Assembly (NCBI RefSeq): GCF_016820515.1
Contig: NZ_JADHDV010000002.1
Span: 181,600-245,599, forward strand
Length of the DNA stretch: 64,000 nucleotides
Direction of reading: 5' to 3'
Source of the DNA: Pseudoxanthomonas beigongshangi
GTDB taxonomy: Bacteria > Pseudomonadota > Gammaproteobacteria > Xanthomonadales > Xanthomonadaceae
The notes beneath the pieces are model-generated. The model was not told the DNA's origin and did no database searches. It worked only from the letters and a program-made list of their open reading frames with translations. Below, one piece after another: positions 1 through 10,166 of this stretch. The translations under genes and the position numbers were made by a program. The number at the start of each line of letters is the position of its first letter. Positions within the stretch are counted from its first letter, which is position 1.

Positions 1-1754
<1,754 letters not shown>

Positions 1755-2084
1755 GGCCGGGATTCGGGATGACCGGCCATGCGGCCGTTGAAAGCCGGGA
1801 ATCGGGAATCGGGAATCGGGAATCGGGAAAGGCTCGGCTTTTGCCTCCCCCTTTGCAAAAGGGGGATTGAGGGGGATTTGCTTTTCGCGCAAAGAGCCAA
1901 TCCCCCGTCACCTGCTCCGCAGGTGCCCGCCCCCTTTTTCGCTTTCAACAGCCGAATGGCTGGTCAAGGGGGCTACCTGCGCCTTGTGGAACAACAGGGT
2001 TGGAAAGCACGCCGCATCATGCCGCGGCAAGCTCGTCCAGCGCGCATCGTTTAGGATCCGCGTTCCCTACCGCATCGCCTCCGC
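1755..2084. repeat. Repeat-rich intergenic gap with GGGAATC tract and composite palindromic repeat (copy A)
   Basis: No gene is seen in this 330-base gap. It starts with four head-to-tail copies of CGGGAATC (about 1796-1828). Then comes a composite element: a G-run module (about 1855-1882), an AATCCCCC-type module with a hairpin CACCTGC (1909-1915) / GCAGGTG (1919-1925), and a 20-base module AACAGCCGAATGGCTGGTCA (1947-1966) that is itself a hairpin (CAGCC-gaat-GGCTG). The same three modules recur in a different order at 57281-57475. These are directly visible repeats; their mobility or function is unknown. Confidence 0.8.
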
Positions 2085-2777
2085 ATGGACGCTGCCCAGA
2101 GCACCAACGCCGCCTTCCTGCTCAAGCATGCCGCGCCCGGGCGCATCGGCCTCTACGGCGGGCGTGACTGGATCAACAAGCTGATCCGCAAGGCGCAGGG
2201 GCCGTTGACGGGCGATGGCCATCGCAGCTTGTGGTCGCACGCATTCATCTTCATGGAACAGCGCGTGGACGGGCACTGGTGGGTGCTGGAGTCGGATCTG
2301 GATCTGCGCTACCGCCAGATTCGCCTCGGCGTGCAGGAAAACCGGCTGGCCCGCTATTTCGACGAGGAGACGTTCCCCAACCTCGCCGTGCTGGACTTCG
2401 GACTGGACGAGACCCAGATCCGGCAGGTGCAGGTCGCCGGGCTGGAACTGCTGGCCGGCTTGTCCAGCTATTCGCTGGGCGAACTGGTCGGCACGCTGTT
2501 CGCCCTGCACAGTACGCGCCTGCGCCAACGCGACAATCTGCTGGCCAAGGAAGGCGCGCTGTACTGTTCGGCGCTGGTCCAGCACTGCTATGCCGCCGCC
2601 GGACTGGAATTCGTTCCCGGCGTGCCGGGCAAGAACGTGGCCCCGCACGACCTCTACGATTCGCCGCTGCCGCACCAGAGCCATTCGCTGATCCGGGATC
2701 TGGGCATCTCGCGCCTGCGCCGGCTGGCGCACGGCACCCGCGAACTGCTGGCTGCCCCCGTGCAGGATCTGCTGTGA
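2085..2777 (+). CDS. YiiX/YebB-like permuted papain-fold amidase
   Basis: A 230-residue protein resembling the YiiX/YaeF group of the NlpC/P60 superfamily, in which the catalytic order is circularly permuted. The candidate catalytic His lies in LWSHAFIF near residue 51, and the candidate nucleophile Cys in LYCSALVQHC near residue 165, which fits the His-before-Cys order of permuted members. Members cleave amide or thioester bonds in lipids or peptides, but the substrate here cannot be told. No signal peptide is evident. Its TGA overlaps the GTG of the following MFS gene in a GTGA overlap, so the two are probably translationally coupled. Confidence 0.75.
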   Translation: MDAAQSTNAAFLLKHAAPGRIGLYGGRDWINKLIRKAQGPLTGDGHRSLWSHAFIFMEQRVDGHWWVLESDLDLRYRQIRLGVQENRLARYFDEETFPNLAVLDFGLDETQIRQVQVAGLELLAGLSSYSLGELVGTLFALHSTRLRQRDNLLAKEGALYCSALVQHCYAAAGLEFVPGVPGKNVAPHDLYDSPLPHQSHSLIRDLGISRLRRLAHGTRELLAAPVQDLL

Positions 2778-3952
2778 CACCGTCCGCCGCCGTTCCGATG
2801 GCGCGGCTGTCCAGCTTCTATCTCGCGTACTACGCCGCACTGGGTGCGTTCTCGCCCTACTGGAGCCTGTTCCTGCAATCGCGTGGCATGCAGGTCGGCG
2901 CAATCAGCGTACTGATGAGCCTGTGGTATGCCACCCGCATACTCGCGCCCAGCACCTGGACCACGCTGGCGGCACGTTCGCCGCGCCCCATCCGCTGGCT
3001 GCACCTGGGATGCTGGCTGACCCTGCTGGCGTTCGCGCTCTTCCTGCTGCCGCTGGGATTCACCGGCCTGTTCGTGGTGATGTGCGCGTTCTGCTTCGCC
3101 TACAACGCGGTGATGCCGCAATTCGAATCGATCACCCTGGGCCATCTCGCCGCGCAGCCGCATCGCTACGGCCAGGTGCGGGTCTGGGGTTCGATCGGCT
3201 TCATCATGGTGGTGTCCTCGTACGGGCCACTGCTCGACCGTTTCGGTGCCGGCAGCCTGCCCTGGCTGATGCTGCCGCTGCTGGCCGCGCTGCTGGCCTC
3301 GGCCTACGCCAACCATTACGAGCATCCGCCGCGGGAAGCGGATTCCCCGGACCAGGCCGGTTTCCGGGCACGCCTGAAGCAACCTGCGGTGCGCGCGTTC
3401 TTCGTCGCCGCCTTCCTCATCCAGATCTCGTTCGGCCCCTACTACACCTTTTTCGCCATCTATTTGAGCGAGCACGGCTACTCCGCCTCCCGCCTGGGCC
3501 TGTTCTGGACGGTCGGCGTACTCGCCGAGATCGGCGTGTTCTTCCTGTCGGCGCGGATTTTCCGGCGTTGGGACGCGGGCAAGGTGATGGCGGTGGCGAT
3601 GCTCAGCGCCGCCCTGCGCTGGTGGGCGACCGCGCTCTGGCCGGACAACGCCTGGCTACTGGGACTGGCGCAAATCACCCATGCGCTCAACTTCGGCGGG
3701 TTCTTCGCCGCCGCGATGCAACTGCTCGCCCGATTCTTCCCCGGTCGGCTCAATGGCCATGGCCAGGGCGTGTTCTATGGCCTCTCCTCCGGCATTGGCG
3801 GCGTGGCCGGCGCCCTGATCGCCGGTCAGTTGTGGCGCTTCAGCGGCTCCGTGGCGTTCGCGGCCGCGGGTGGCTTCGCCCTGCTCGCCGCGCTCATCGC
3901 CTGGCGCTGGCTGGTGCCCCCACGCGCCACCGCCCATCCTGCGGTGGGCTAG
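2774..3952 (+). CDS. MFS transporter, LacY/HcaT-like
   Basis: A 392-residue major-facilitator protein with about 12 hydrophobic segments and the N-terminal YLAYYAALGAFSPYW typical of the MFS_1_like group that includes LacY and the 3-phenylpropionate transporter HcaT. It should sit in the inner membrane; the substrate is not predictable. The GTG at 2774 overlaps the stop of the upstream amidase by four bases, the most economical start; ATG at 2798 (MARLSSF) is an alternative. The stop overlaps the convergent hydrolase gene by four bases, so there is no room for a terminator between them. Confidence 0.82.
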   Translation: MTPSAAVPMARLSSFYLAYYAALGAFSPYWSLFLQSRGMQVGAISVLMSLWYATRILAPSTWTTLAARSPRPIRWLHLGCWLTLLAFALFLLPLGFTGLFVVMCAFCFAYNAVMPQFESITLGHLAAQPHRYGQVRVWGSIGFIMVVSSYGPLLDRFGAGSLPWLMLPLLAALLASAYANHYEHPPREADSPDQAGFRARLKQPAVRAFFVAAFLIQISFGPYYTFFAIYLSEHGYSASRLGLFWTVGVLAEIGVFFLSARIFRRWDAGKVMAVAMLSAALRWWATALWPDNAWLLGLAQITHALNFGGFFAAAMQLLARFFPGRLNGHGQGVFYGLSSGIGGVAGALIAGQLWRFSGSVAFAAAGGFALLAALIAWRWLVPPRATAHPAVG

Positions 3953-4656
3953 GCAAGCCCTCGCCGTTCGAGGAATCCGGTAATCGCCGCGACGGCGGCG
4001 TCGGTGGCGACCTGGAACAGGAAATGCGGCGCGTCGATCCGGCGCAACTCGGCATCCCGCGCCAGTTGAAGCACCTGGTTCCCGGCCCACCGGCCGATGA
4101 GGCGATCCCGCGTCCCTTGCAGATACAGCACCGGCACTTCCAGGCTTGCCAGCGTTTTCCCTGCATCGCTGCGCAATGCCGCCAGCGCGCGACGCCGCAG
4201 CACTTCCATCGGAATGGTCCGGAGCACCGACGGCAATTCCGCCCTCAGTTCGCGCCCCGCGCCGCGGCCGGCGAGCATCCGTTCCAGCAACAGGCCCGGC
4301 GGCAGCGTCGCCGGCAGATGTTCCAGCACACCAGCCAACAGGCGACTGGCCGGCAACGGCGAGGACACGAAGCTCGCGGCCAGCACCAGCGCGCGCAGTC
4401 CCTGCGGGAATCGGCCCGCGAGCTCGGCCGCCAGCGGTCCCGCGAAGGATTCGGCGATCAGGACGAAGTCGCGGTCCCGGGGCAACCGCGGTGCGAGCGC
4501 GTCGGCCAACGGCGAATAGCCGTCGAACCGACGGCTGTCATAGGCCAGCGTACGGACCTCGAAATCCGTGTCCAGGCAGCGGACCAGATTCCGGTAAAGG
4601 TGCCCGGTTCCATCCAGGCCGGGCAGCAGGCACAGCGTCGGCGCCCGCGTGTTCAC
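3949..4656 (-). CDS. Alpha/beta hydrolase fold protein
   Basis: A 235-residue serine hydrolase. The N-terminal LCLLPGLDGTG matches the oxyanion-hole region of alpha/beta hydrolases. The nucleophile elbow is ESFAG with Ser near residue 69, LQGTRDRLIG carries a candidate acid residue, and APHFLFQ near the C-terminus carries the likely catalytic His. It has no signal peptide, so it is probably cytoplasmic; the substrate is unknown. It is the last gene of a minus-strand run (gpx, fkbp, ugd, slyX, DUF2058) and sits nine bases beyond the DUF2058 gene, so it is likely co-transcribed with it. Confidence 0.75.
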   Translation of the reverse strand: MNTRAPTLCLLPGLDGTGHLYRNLVRCLDTDFEVRTLAYDSRRFDGYSPLADALAPRLPRDRDFVLIAESFAGPLAAELAGRFPQGLRALVLAASFVSSPLPASRLLAGVLEHLPATLPPGLLLERMLAGRGAGRELRAELPSVLRTIPMEVLRRRALAALRSDAGKTLASLEVPVLYLQGTRDRLIGRWAGNQVLQLARDAELRRIDAPHFLFQVATDAAVAAITGFLERRGLA

Positions 4657-4665
4657 CGGGACGGC

Positions 4666-5298
4666 TTACCAGACCAGATCGTCGGGTACCTGGAATTTGG
4701 GATCCGCGTAGGGATCGGCTTCGGCCGGCGCATCGGGATCGACCTTCAACGCGACCGCAGGCGCGAACGTGGCCTCGGCCTGCGCCAGCACATCCGCGCT
4801 CACCAGCAGGTAGCGGCCATTCAACTGGACCACGCCCAGTTCGCCCGCATTGAGCGCCTTGAGCTGGGCTTCGTTGACATAGATTCGCTTGATCTTGCCG
4901 CCATACGGAAAATGCCGCGCGATTTCCGCCGCGGGATCATTCAGCGCCTGATCCTTCAGCAGGGTTTCCAGCCGCGCCTTGGCCTCGCGGCGCAGGCGCG
5001 CCTCTTCCTGCTTCTGGCGTTCGGTCTCGATACGCTCGTCCTTTTCCTTCTGCGCGCGGATCGCGTAGGCCTTGGCGAGATCGATGTCGCCCTCGCGCTT
5101 GCCGCCCTTGCCCTGGCCTGCCGGCAGATGCGGCTTGCCGGGCCTGCCGCCCGGCTTCCCCTTGTTGGCCTGTCCCGGCTTGCCGGGATGCCTGCCCTGG
5201 GGCTTGTTGGGATGCTGGCCGGCCTGCGGCTTGCGCTCGGGTTTCGGCGCGGGCTTGAAGCCCAGGCCGAGGAGTTGATCGCGGAGGGAATCGCTCAT
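4666..5298 (-). CDS. DUF2058 family protein (YaiL-like)
   Basis: A 210-residue protein of the DUF2058 family. It begins MSDSLRDQLLGLGFK, the conserved family start, which is why ATG 5298 is chosen over the upstream in-frame start at 5322. A Lys/Pro/Gly-rich disordered stretch (residues 18-60) is followed by a charged coiled coil (about 65-110). The C-terminal domain, with the conserved FPYGGKIKRIYVN, covers about residues 125-210. The basic character suggests nucleic-acid association, but the family's biochemical role is not established. It lies between slyX and the alpha/beta hydrolase on the same strand. Confidence 0.85.
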   Translation of the reverse strand: MSDSLRDQLLGLGFKPAPKPERKPQAGQHPNKPQGRHPGKPGQANKGKPGGRPGKPHLPAGQGKGGKREGDIDLAKAYAIRAQKEKDERIETERQKQEEARLRREAKARLETLLKDQALNDPAAEIARHFPYGGKIKRIYVNEAQLKALNAGELGVVQLNGRYLLVSADVLAQAEATFAPAVALKVDPDAPAEADPYADPKFQVPDDLVW

Positions 5299-5355
5299 TG
5301 CGGGTAATTCGGCGGTGAACACAGCGCGCCCGTGGCGGGCGCGGTGCCAAGCGTA

Positions 5356-5589
5356 TCAATAATGCGGCGGCGGCGGCTCGTCGGCGGGATCGGCGTACAG
5401 CTCGCCCCGCAGCTTGCGCAGGTCCGACAACAGGTTCATCAGCAGCTCGGTGTTGCGCCCGCTCTCGGCGCGGGCGTCGGCCAGGGCCTCGCTCAGCTCG
5501 GCCATGGCCTGCTCCTGGAAGGTCAGGCGTGTCTCCAGTTCGACCAGGCGCTGTTCCAGCCGGTCCTGCGCGAACAGGTCACTCGGCAT
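5356..5589 (-). CDS. slyX: SlyX family protein
   Basis: A 77-residue, almost wholly helical coiled-coil protein that starts [19 protein letters not shown] and ends in the polyproline-plus-HY tail (PPPPHY) typical of SlyX. SlyX proteins are small cytoplasmic proteins of unknown function, often near fkpA/slyD in gammaproteobacteria. Here an FKBP gene is two genes upstream. The start overlaps the end of ugd by 11 bases, suggesting coupled translation. Confidence 0.85.
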   Translation of the reverse strand: MPSDLFAQDRLEQRLVELETRLTFQEQAMAELSEALADARAESGRNTELLMNLLSDLRKLRGELYADPADEPPPPHY

Positions 5590-6931
5590 GGATGGAACGT
5601 CCGCGGCCGATGCCGTAGTACGCGAGGCCGGCCTGTTCGACTTCGGCCGGCTCGTAGAGATTGCGGCCGTCGAAAATCACCGCGTCCTTGAGCAGGCTCT
5701 TGAGCCGGGAGAAATCCGGGCTGCGGAACTGCTTCCATTCGGTCACCACCACCAGCGCATCGGCACCGTCCAGCGCGGACGCGGCGGAGTCGCACAGCAC
5801 CAGATCATCGCGCTCGCCGAAGATGCGGCGCGCTTCATGGCTGGCTTCCGGATCGTAGGCGCGGACCTTGGCGCCGCCCTCCCACAACTGCGCCAGCAGG
5901 CGACGGCTGGAAGCTTCGCGCATGTCGTCGGTGTTGGGCTTGAATGCCAGTCCCCACACCGCGAAGGTGCGACCGCGCACGCCCTCGTCCTCGCCACGGT
6001 CGTAGTGGCGCTGGATCAGTTCGTACAGGTGTCCCTTCTGGGCGTCGTTGACCTCTTCCACGGCGTCGAGCAGGCGCGGCGTGTAGCCATGCTGCTGGGC
6101 GGTGCGGGCCAGCGCCTGCACGTCCTTGGGGAAGCAGGAACCGCCATAACCGGCGCCCGGATAGATGAAATACCAGCCGATGCGCGGATCCGAGCCGATG
6201 CCCTGGCGGACATGCTCGACGTCGGCGCCGACACGCTCGGCGATGTTGGCGATCTCGTTCATGAAACTGATCTTGGTCGCCAGCATCGCGTTGGCCGCGT
6301 ACTTGGTCAGTTCCGCCGAACGCACGTCCATCACCACGATGCGCTCGTGGTTGCGGTTGAATGGCGCGTACAGGCGCTTGAGCTTCTCGACCGCGGCCGG
6401 ATTGTTGGCGCCGATGACGATGCGGTCCGGGCGCATGCAGTCCTTGACCGCGTCGCCCTCCTTCAGGAATTCCGGGTTGGAGACCACATCGAACGGGATC
6501 TCCACGCCGCGCTTTTGCAGCTCCGCCTGGATCGCGTCACCCACGCGATCGGCGGTGCCGACCGGCACCGTCGACTTGTCGACCACCACGGTCGGCCGAT
6601 GGATGTGCTGGCCGATGGTGCGGGCCACCGCCAGCACGTATTGCAGATCCGCGCTGCCATCCTCGTCCGGCGGCGTGCCCACGGCGATGAAGATCACCTC
6701 GCCGTGCGCGATCGCTTCGGCCGCGTCGGTGGTGAAACGCAGGCGGCCGGCTGCATGGTTGGCCTTGACCATCGGCTCCAGCCCGGGCTCGTAGATCGGG
6801 ATGACACCGTTGTTCAGGCCTTCGACCTTGGCGGCATCGATATCGACGCAGATGATGTCGTGGCCGACCTCGGCCAGACAGGTACCCGTCACCAGGCCGA
6901 CATAACCGGTGCCGAAGATCGCTACTCGCAT
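5579..6931 (-). CDS. ugd: UDP-glucose 6-dehydrogenase
   Basis: A 450-residue enzyme that oxidises UDP-glucose to UDP-glucuronate in two NAD+-dependent steps, feeding capsule, exopolysaccharide and lipopolysaccharide synthesis. The N-terminal Rossmann motif is [11 protein letters not shown] (residues 6-16). VGTPPDEDG and [11 protein letters not shown] follow, and the catalytic Cys is in YGGSCFPKD near residue 260. The C-terminal UDP-binding domain contains [14 protein letters not shown]. Length and all key residues fit the family. It lies between the FKBP gene and slyX on the minus strand and overlaps the latter. No glycosyltransferases are adjacent, so it is probably a housekeeping copy. Confidence 0.96.
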   Translation of the reverse strand: MRVAIFGTGYVGLVTGTCLAEVGHDIICVDIDAAKVEGLNNGVIPIYEPGLEPMVKANHAAGRLRFTTDAAEAIAHGEVIFIAVGTPPDEDGSADLQYVLAVARTIGQHIHRPTVVVDKSTVPVGTADRVGDAIQAELQKRGVEIPFDVVSNPEFLKEGDAVKDCMRPDRIVIGANNPAAVEKLKRLYAPFNRNHERIVVMDVRSAELTKYAANAMLATKISFMNEIANIAERVGADVEHVRQGIGSDPRIGWYFIYPGAGYGGSCFPKDVQALARTAQQHGYTPRLLDAVEEVNDAQKGHLYELIQRHYDRGEDEGVRGRTFAVWGLAFKPNTDDMREASSRRLLAQLWEGGAKVRAYDPEASHEARRIFGERDDLVLCDSAASALDGADALVVVTEWKQFRSPDFSRLKSLLKDAVIFDGRNLYEPAEVEQAGLAYYGIGRGRSIHAE

Positions 6932-6962
6932 GCTGGAATTCCGTTGTGGGGGAGAACGGGCT

Positions 6963-7898
6963 TTATTGCAGGATGCCCATCAACTCAACGTCAAAAGTAA
7001 GCGTGGCGTCCGGCCCGATCTTGCCGCCGGGCGCGCCTTCCTTGCCGTAGGCGAGGTCGCCGGGAATCCAGAAACGGTACTTGGCGCCGACGGGCATCAG
7101 CGAAACGCCCTCGGTCCAGCCGGGGATCACCTGGTTCAGGCCAAACTCAGCCGGCTGGCCACGATCGTAGGAACTGTCGAATACGGTGCCGTCCAGCAAC
7201 GCGCCGACATAGTTCACGCGCACTCGGCTGCTCGGGGTCGGACGCGCGCCGTTGCCTTCGCGCAGCACCATGTACTGCAGGCCCGACGGCGTGGTGATCA
7301 CGCCCTTCTTGGCCTTGTTCTCGGCCAGGAACTTGCTGCCTTCGTTGCGGTTGCGCTGCGCGCTCTCGCTCTGCCGGCGGATCATGAAGGCTTCCATCGT
7401 CGCCTTCGCGTCTTCGGCGGTCAGCAGCGGCTTGGCGCTCTTGTCCAGCGCGGTGCGCATGCCCTGCATCACCACCGCCATGTCCAGATCCTGCTTCAGC
7501 GGGGCCAGCGACGGTCCCACCATGTAGCTGCCCAGCATCAGGCCGACCTTGTCCTTGGCCACGGCCGGCGGCGGGCTGCCCGGCGGCATGCCCGGGATCT
7601 GCTGGCCCTGGCTGGCGGCCAGGTTGATGCGCAGCGCCTGGTCGGTGGCCTGCGCCTCTTCCTGGCTGATCAGCGGCTTGCCACCGTCCATCGCGTTCTT
7701 CATGGCGCGCTCGAACGCGGCCAGGTCAATGAACTTCGCAATCGGTTCGAACGACTGGCCCAGATCCAGGCCGACCGAGTAGCTGACCTTTTCGCGCTCA
7801 TTCGTCAGCGCGGTTTTTTCCTGTGCAGACACGCTGCCTCCCAGCATCGAAAAAGTGATTGCCACAACCGCGGCGAAACCGCGCACCGACCGCTTCAT
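6963..7898 (-). CDS. FKBP-type peptidyl-prolyl isomerase with duplicated N-terminal domain
   Basis: A 311-residue exported FkpA/Mip-type prolyl isomerase that should assist folding in the periplasm. ATG 7898 is chosen because it begins the signal peptide [17 protein letters not shown] (cleavage after VSAQ) and follows GAGGAG. Two helical FKBP_N-type segments follow: one near residues 30-110 ([13 protein letters not shown]) and one near 120-205 ([14 protein letters not shown], ending MEAFM). The C-terminal FKBP domain occupies about 225-311 and has [27 protein letters not shown] and IPGDLAYG. FkpA normally has a single N-terminal dimerisation domain, so the tandem is notable. Confidence 0.9.
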   Translation of the reverse strand: MKRSVRGFAAVVAITFSMLGGSVSAQEKTALTNEREKVSYSVGLDLGQSFEPIAKFIDLAAFERAMKNAMDGGKPLISQEEAQATDQALRINLAASQGQQIPGMPPGSPPPAVAKDKVGLMLGSYMVGPSLAPLKQDLDMAVVMQGMRTALDKSAKPLLTAEDAKATMEAFMIRRQSESAQRNRNEGSKFLAENKAKKGVITTPSGLQYMVLREGNGARPTPSSRVRVNYVGALLDGTVFDSSYDRGQPAEFGLNQVIPGWTEGVSLMPVGAKYRFWIPGDLAYGKEGAPGGKIGPDATLTFDVELMGILQ

Positions 7899-7977
7899 CC
7901 CTCGACTCCTCGCAACTTGCCGCGATGGCGGCACCAATCCCGTATTGTCGCACGCAAGCTACGGCCGCGTGCAGGGT

Positions 7978-8535
7978 TCAACGCCGCGAGGCCTTCAGTT
8001 CGCGCTCGATGGCGGCCACCAGAGCCGGGTCATCCGGCTTGATCTTGCTGGGGAAATTCGCCACCACCCGGCCATCGCGCGCGACCAGGTACTTGTGGAA
8101 ATTCCAGCCCGGCGCGACGCCGGTGGCCTGGCTGAGCGAGCGATACAACGGCGTGGTTTCCGGGCCGATCACGTGCACCTTCTCGAACATCGGGAACTTG
8201 ACTCCGTAGGTCAGCGTGCAGAACTCCTGGATCTGCTGCTCGTTGCCGGGTTCCTGGCCCTTGAAATCATTGGACGGAAAGCCAAGCACCGCGAATCCGT
8301 GCCCGGCGTACTTCCGGTGCAGCGCTTCCAGGCCCTCGTACTGCGGCGTGAAGCCGCATTTGCTGGCGGTGTTGACGATCAGCAGGACCTGCCCGGCGTA
8401 CTTCTCGTTCAGCCGGACCGGGGTCTTGCCGGCCAGCGGCCGATAGCTGACGTCCAGCAGCCCGGCGGCCCAGACGCTTCCCGCCGCCACCAAAGCGACG
8501 ATTAAAGTCATGTTTTTCAGCCATTTGCGCTTCAT
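7978..8535 (-). CDS. Glutathione peroxidase family protein, exported
   Basis: A 185-residue thiol peroxidase of the GPx family that reduces hydroperoxides, in bacteria usually with thioredoxin. The catalytic tetrad parts are visible: Cys (not selenocysteine) in NTASKCGFTPQYEGL, Gln in FPSNDFKGQEPG and Trp in APGWNFHKYLV. The start at 8535 gives MKRKWLKNMTLIVALVAAG, a signal peptide ending near VWAAG, so it likely acts in the periplasm; GPx proteins are more often cytoplasmic. It is the first gene of the minus-strand run that continues with the exported FKBP. Confidence 0.9.
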   Translation of the reverse strand: MKRKWLKNMTLIVALVAAGSVWAAGLLDVSYRPLAGKTPVRLNEKYAGQVLLIVNTASKCGFTPQYEGLEALHRKYAGHGFAVLGFPSNDFKGQEPGNEQQIQEFCTLTYGVKFPMFEKVHVIGPETTPLYRSLSQATGVAPGWNFHKYLVARDGRVVANFPSKIKPDDPALVAAIERELKASRR

Positions 8536-8603
8536 CTGGAGTTCCTGCCGGTCGGGGGCGACAAGTATGCCTTCAGTTGGGTTACGAAACGGCGCCCGGG
8601 TAG

Positions 8604-8631
8604 TTGACGGCCTGTGTTCTGGTGTTATAGT
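8604..8631 (+). promoter_or_regulatory. Sigma70-type promoter of the YtrA-type operon
   Basis: TTGACG at 8604-8609 and TATAGT at 8626-8631 are separated by 16 bases, a near-consensus -35/-10 pair placed 40 bases before the first small gene of the operon. The -10 box lies inside a palindrome (8620-8645), which suggests repression by steric exclusion. Confidence 0.7.
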
Positions 8632-8645
8632 TACATACAACACCA
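8620..8645. promoter_or_regulatory. Candidate GntR/YtrA operator palindrome
   Basis: A 26-base imperfect palindrome with perfect 7-base outer arms TGGTGTT (8620-8626) and AACACCA (8639-8645); 10 of 13 positions pair overall. It covers the -10 element of the operon that encodes a YtrA-type regulator (8929). Autoregulation by that protein is an inference from position and symmetry. Confidence 0.65.
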
Positions 8646-8670
8646 CTCACCCAATGAAGGGGGAGACGCA

Positions 8671-8925
8671 ATGAAACCGAAACTGCTCAATACGCTGTCC
8701 GGCCTGGCGGCCAGTGGCGCCCTCCTGACCCTGGGTCTGCTGATGGGCACCACCGGGACCCGCCAGCGGAATGCCATGGAAGGCAGTCCTTTGGCCGGCG
8801 TCGATTCCACCATCGAAGCCGCGGCCGCCGCCGAGGATGCGCAGGTCCACCCGCGCCGCCGCGCCCGCGCCACGCTGTCGATGCCCTATTTCTCATTCGC
8901 GCAGTCGCTGCGCCCACGGGGTTGA
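8671..8925 (+). CDS. Small hypothetical protein, single membrane segment or signal peptide
   Basis: An 84-residue protein starting MKPKLLNTLSGLAASGALLTLG, with one hydrophobic segment (about residues 7-26), then a short acidic/alanine part and an arginine-rich stretch (HPRRRARAT) before a C-terminus ending RPRG. I recognise no family. A good ribosome-binding sequence (GGGGGAGA) precedes ATG 8671. It is the first gene after the operator-overlapped promoter and ends three bases before the regulator start, so it belongs to the operon. It could be a small membrane accessory of the ABC transporter, but nothing in its sequence proves this. Confidence 0.6.
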   Translation: MKPKLLNTLSGLAASGALLTLGLLMGTTGTRQRNAMEGSPLAGVDSTIEAAAAAEDAQVHPRRRARATLSMPYFSFAQSLRPRG

Positions 8926-8928
8926 GCC

Positions 8929-9291
8929 ATGGTCAACATCCAGTGGAGCGACGGTGCTCCCATCTACCGCCAACTGAAGGATCGGGTGATCGCCATGATG
9001 CTAGACGGAGTTCTGAAACCGGGCGACGCCCTCCCCTCCGTCCGCCAGGTGGCGGCCGAGTACCAGCTCAATCCGATCACCGTCTCGCGCGCCTACCAGG
9101 AACTGGCCGACGAGGCGCTGGTGGAGAAGCGCCGCGGGCTGGGCATGTTCGTCACCGACGAGGCTTCCAAGAAGTTGCTCAAGAGCGAACGCGAGCGCTT
9201 CCTGCACGATGAATGGCCGGCCGTGGCCCAGCGCATCGAACGCCTGGGGCTGTCGATCGAGGAACTGCTGCAAGTCAAGGGGAACAAGTGA
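8929..9291 (+). CDS. GntR family transcriptional regulator, YtrA subfamily
   Basis: A 120-residue regulator made of one GntR winged helix-turn-helix (about residues 10-78: PIYRQLKDRVIAMML, LPSVRQVAAEYQLNPITVS, GLGMFV) and a short helical tail. It lacks the large effector domain of FadR/HutC regulators. This short form is the YtrA subfamily, whose members usually control an adjacent ABC transporter. That is the case here: its TGA overlaps the ATPase start (TGATG). A candidate autoregulatory site lies at 8620-8645. HpaR1 of Xanthomonas campestris is, from memory, a comparable GntR regulator; orthology cannot be judged here. Confidence 0.9.
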   Translation: MVNIQWSDGAPIYRQLKDRVIAMMLDGVLKPGDALPSVRQVAAEYQLNPITVSRAYQELADEALVEKRRGLGMFVTDEASKKLLKSERERFLHDEWPAVAQRIERLGLSIEELLQVKGNK

Positions 9292-10166
9292 TGAGCGCCG
9301 TGATTTCCAATCCCGTGGTGACCGCCCAGGGCCTGCGCAAGGCCTACCGGAGCAAGCTGGCGCTGGACAACACCAGCTTCCAGATCGAGGCCGGCAAGAT
9401 CATCGGCCTGATTGGCCCCAACGGCGCCGGCAAGACCACCGCGCTGAAGGCCATCCTCGGGCTGACCCCGTTCGAGGGCGACCTGAAGGTACTGGGCCTG
9501 GATCCGCGCAAGCAGCGTGGCCAGTTGATGAACGACGTGTGCTTCATCGCCGACGTGGCGGTGCTGCCGCGCTGGATGCGGGTTCGCGAGGCCATCGATT
9601 TCGTGGCCGGCGTGCATCCCCGCTTCGACCGCGCAAAATGCGAGCGTTTCCTGGCCAACACCCAGTTGCGCCCGGACCTGCGGGTCCGCGAGATGTCCAA
9701 GGGCATGATCGTGCAGTTGCACCTGGCCCTGGTGATGGCGATCGACGCCCGCCTGCTGGTGCTGGACGAGCCGACCCTCGGCCTGGACATCCTCTATCGC
9801 AAGCAGTTCTACCAGCGCCTGCTGGAGGACTACTTCGACGAGCAGAAGACCATCATCGTCACCACCCACCAGGTCGAGGAGATCGAACACATCCTCACCG
9901 ACGTGATGTTCATCCGCGACGGCCGGATCGTGCTGACCGCGCAGATGGACGAGGTGGCCGAGCGCTACACGGAGTTGCTGGTCTCTTCCGACAAGGTCGA
10001 ACAGGCGCGCGCCCTGAACCCCATCGACGAACGCGGCCTGCCGTTCGGCAAGAGCGTTTTCCTGTATGACGGCATCGACCGCGGCCGGCTCGCCGAACTG
10101 GGCGAGACGCGCAATCCCGGCCTGGCCGATCTGTTCGTCGCCATCATGAAAGGAACCTACGCATGA
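9291..10166 (+). CDS. ABC transporter ATP-binding protein (YtrB-like)
   Basis: A 291-residue ABC ATPase. Walker A is GPNGAGKTT (residues 42-50) and Walker B is LLVLDEPT (about 156-163). The signature motif is degenerate (MSKGM in place of LSGGQ), as is common in the exporter subtype linked with GntR/YtrA regulators. TTHQVEEIEH carries the switch His. The start overlaps the regulator stop by one base and the stop overlaps the permease start (ATGA), so the three proteins should be produced together. The ATPase likely powers the following permease; the substrate is unknown, but envelope stress or antimicrobial-peptide export is typical of relatives. Confidence 0.9.
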   Translation: MSAVISNPVVTAQGLRKAYRSKLALDNTSFQIEAGKIIGLIGPNGAGKTTALKAILGLTPFEGDLKVLGLDPRKQRGQLMNDVCFIADVAVLPRWMRVREAIDFVAGVHPRFDRAKCERFLANTQLRPDLRVREMSKGMIVQLHLALVMAIDARLLVLDEPTLGLDILYRKQFYQRLLEDYFDEQKTIIVTTHQVEEIEHILTDVMFIRDGRIVLTAQMDEVAERYTELLVSSDKVEQARALNPIDERGLPFGKSVFLYDGIDRGRLAELGETRNPGLADLFVAIMKGTYA

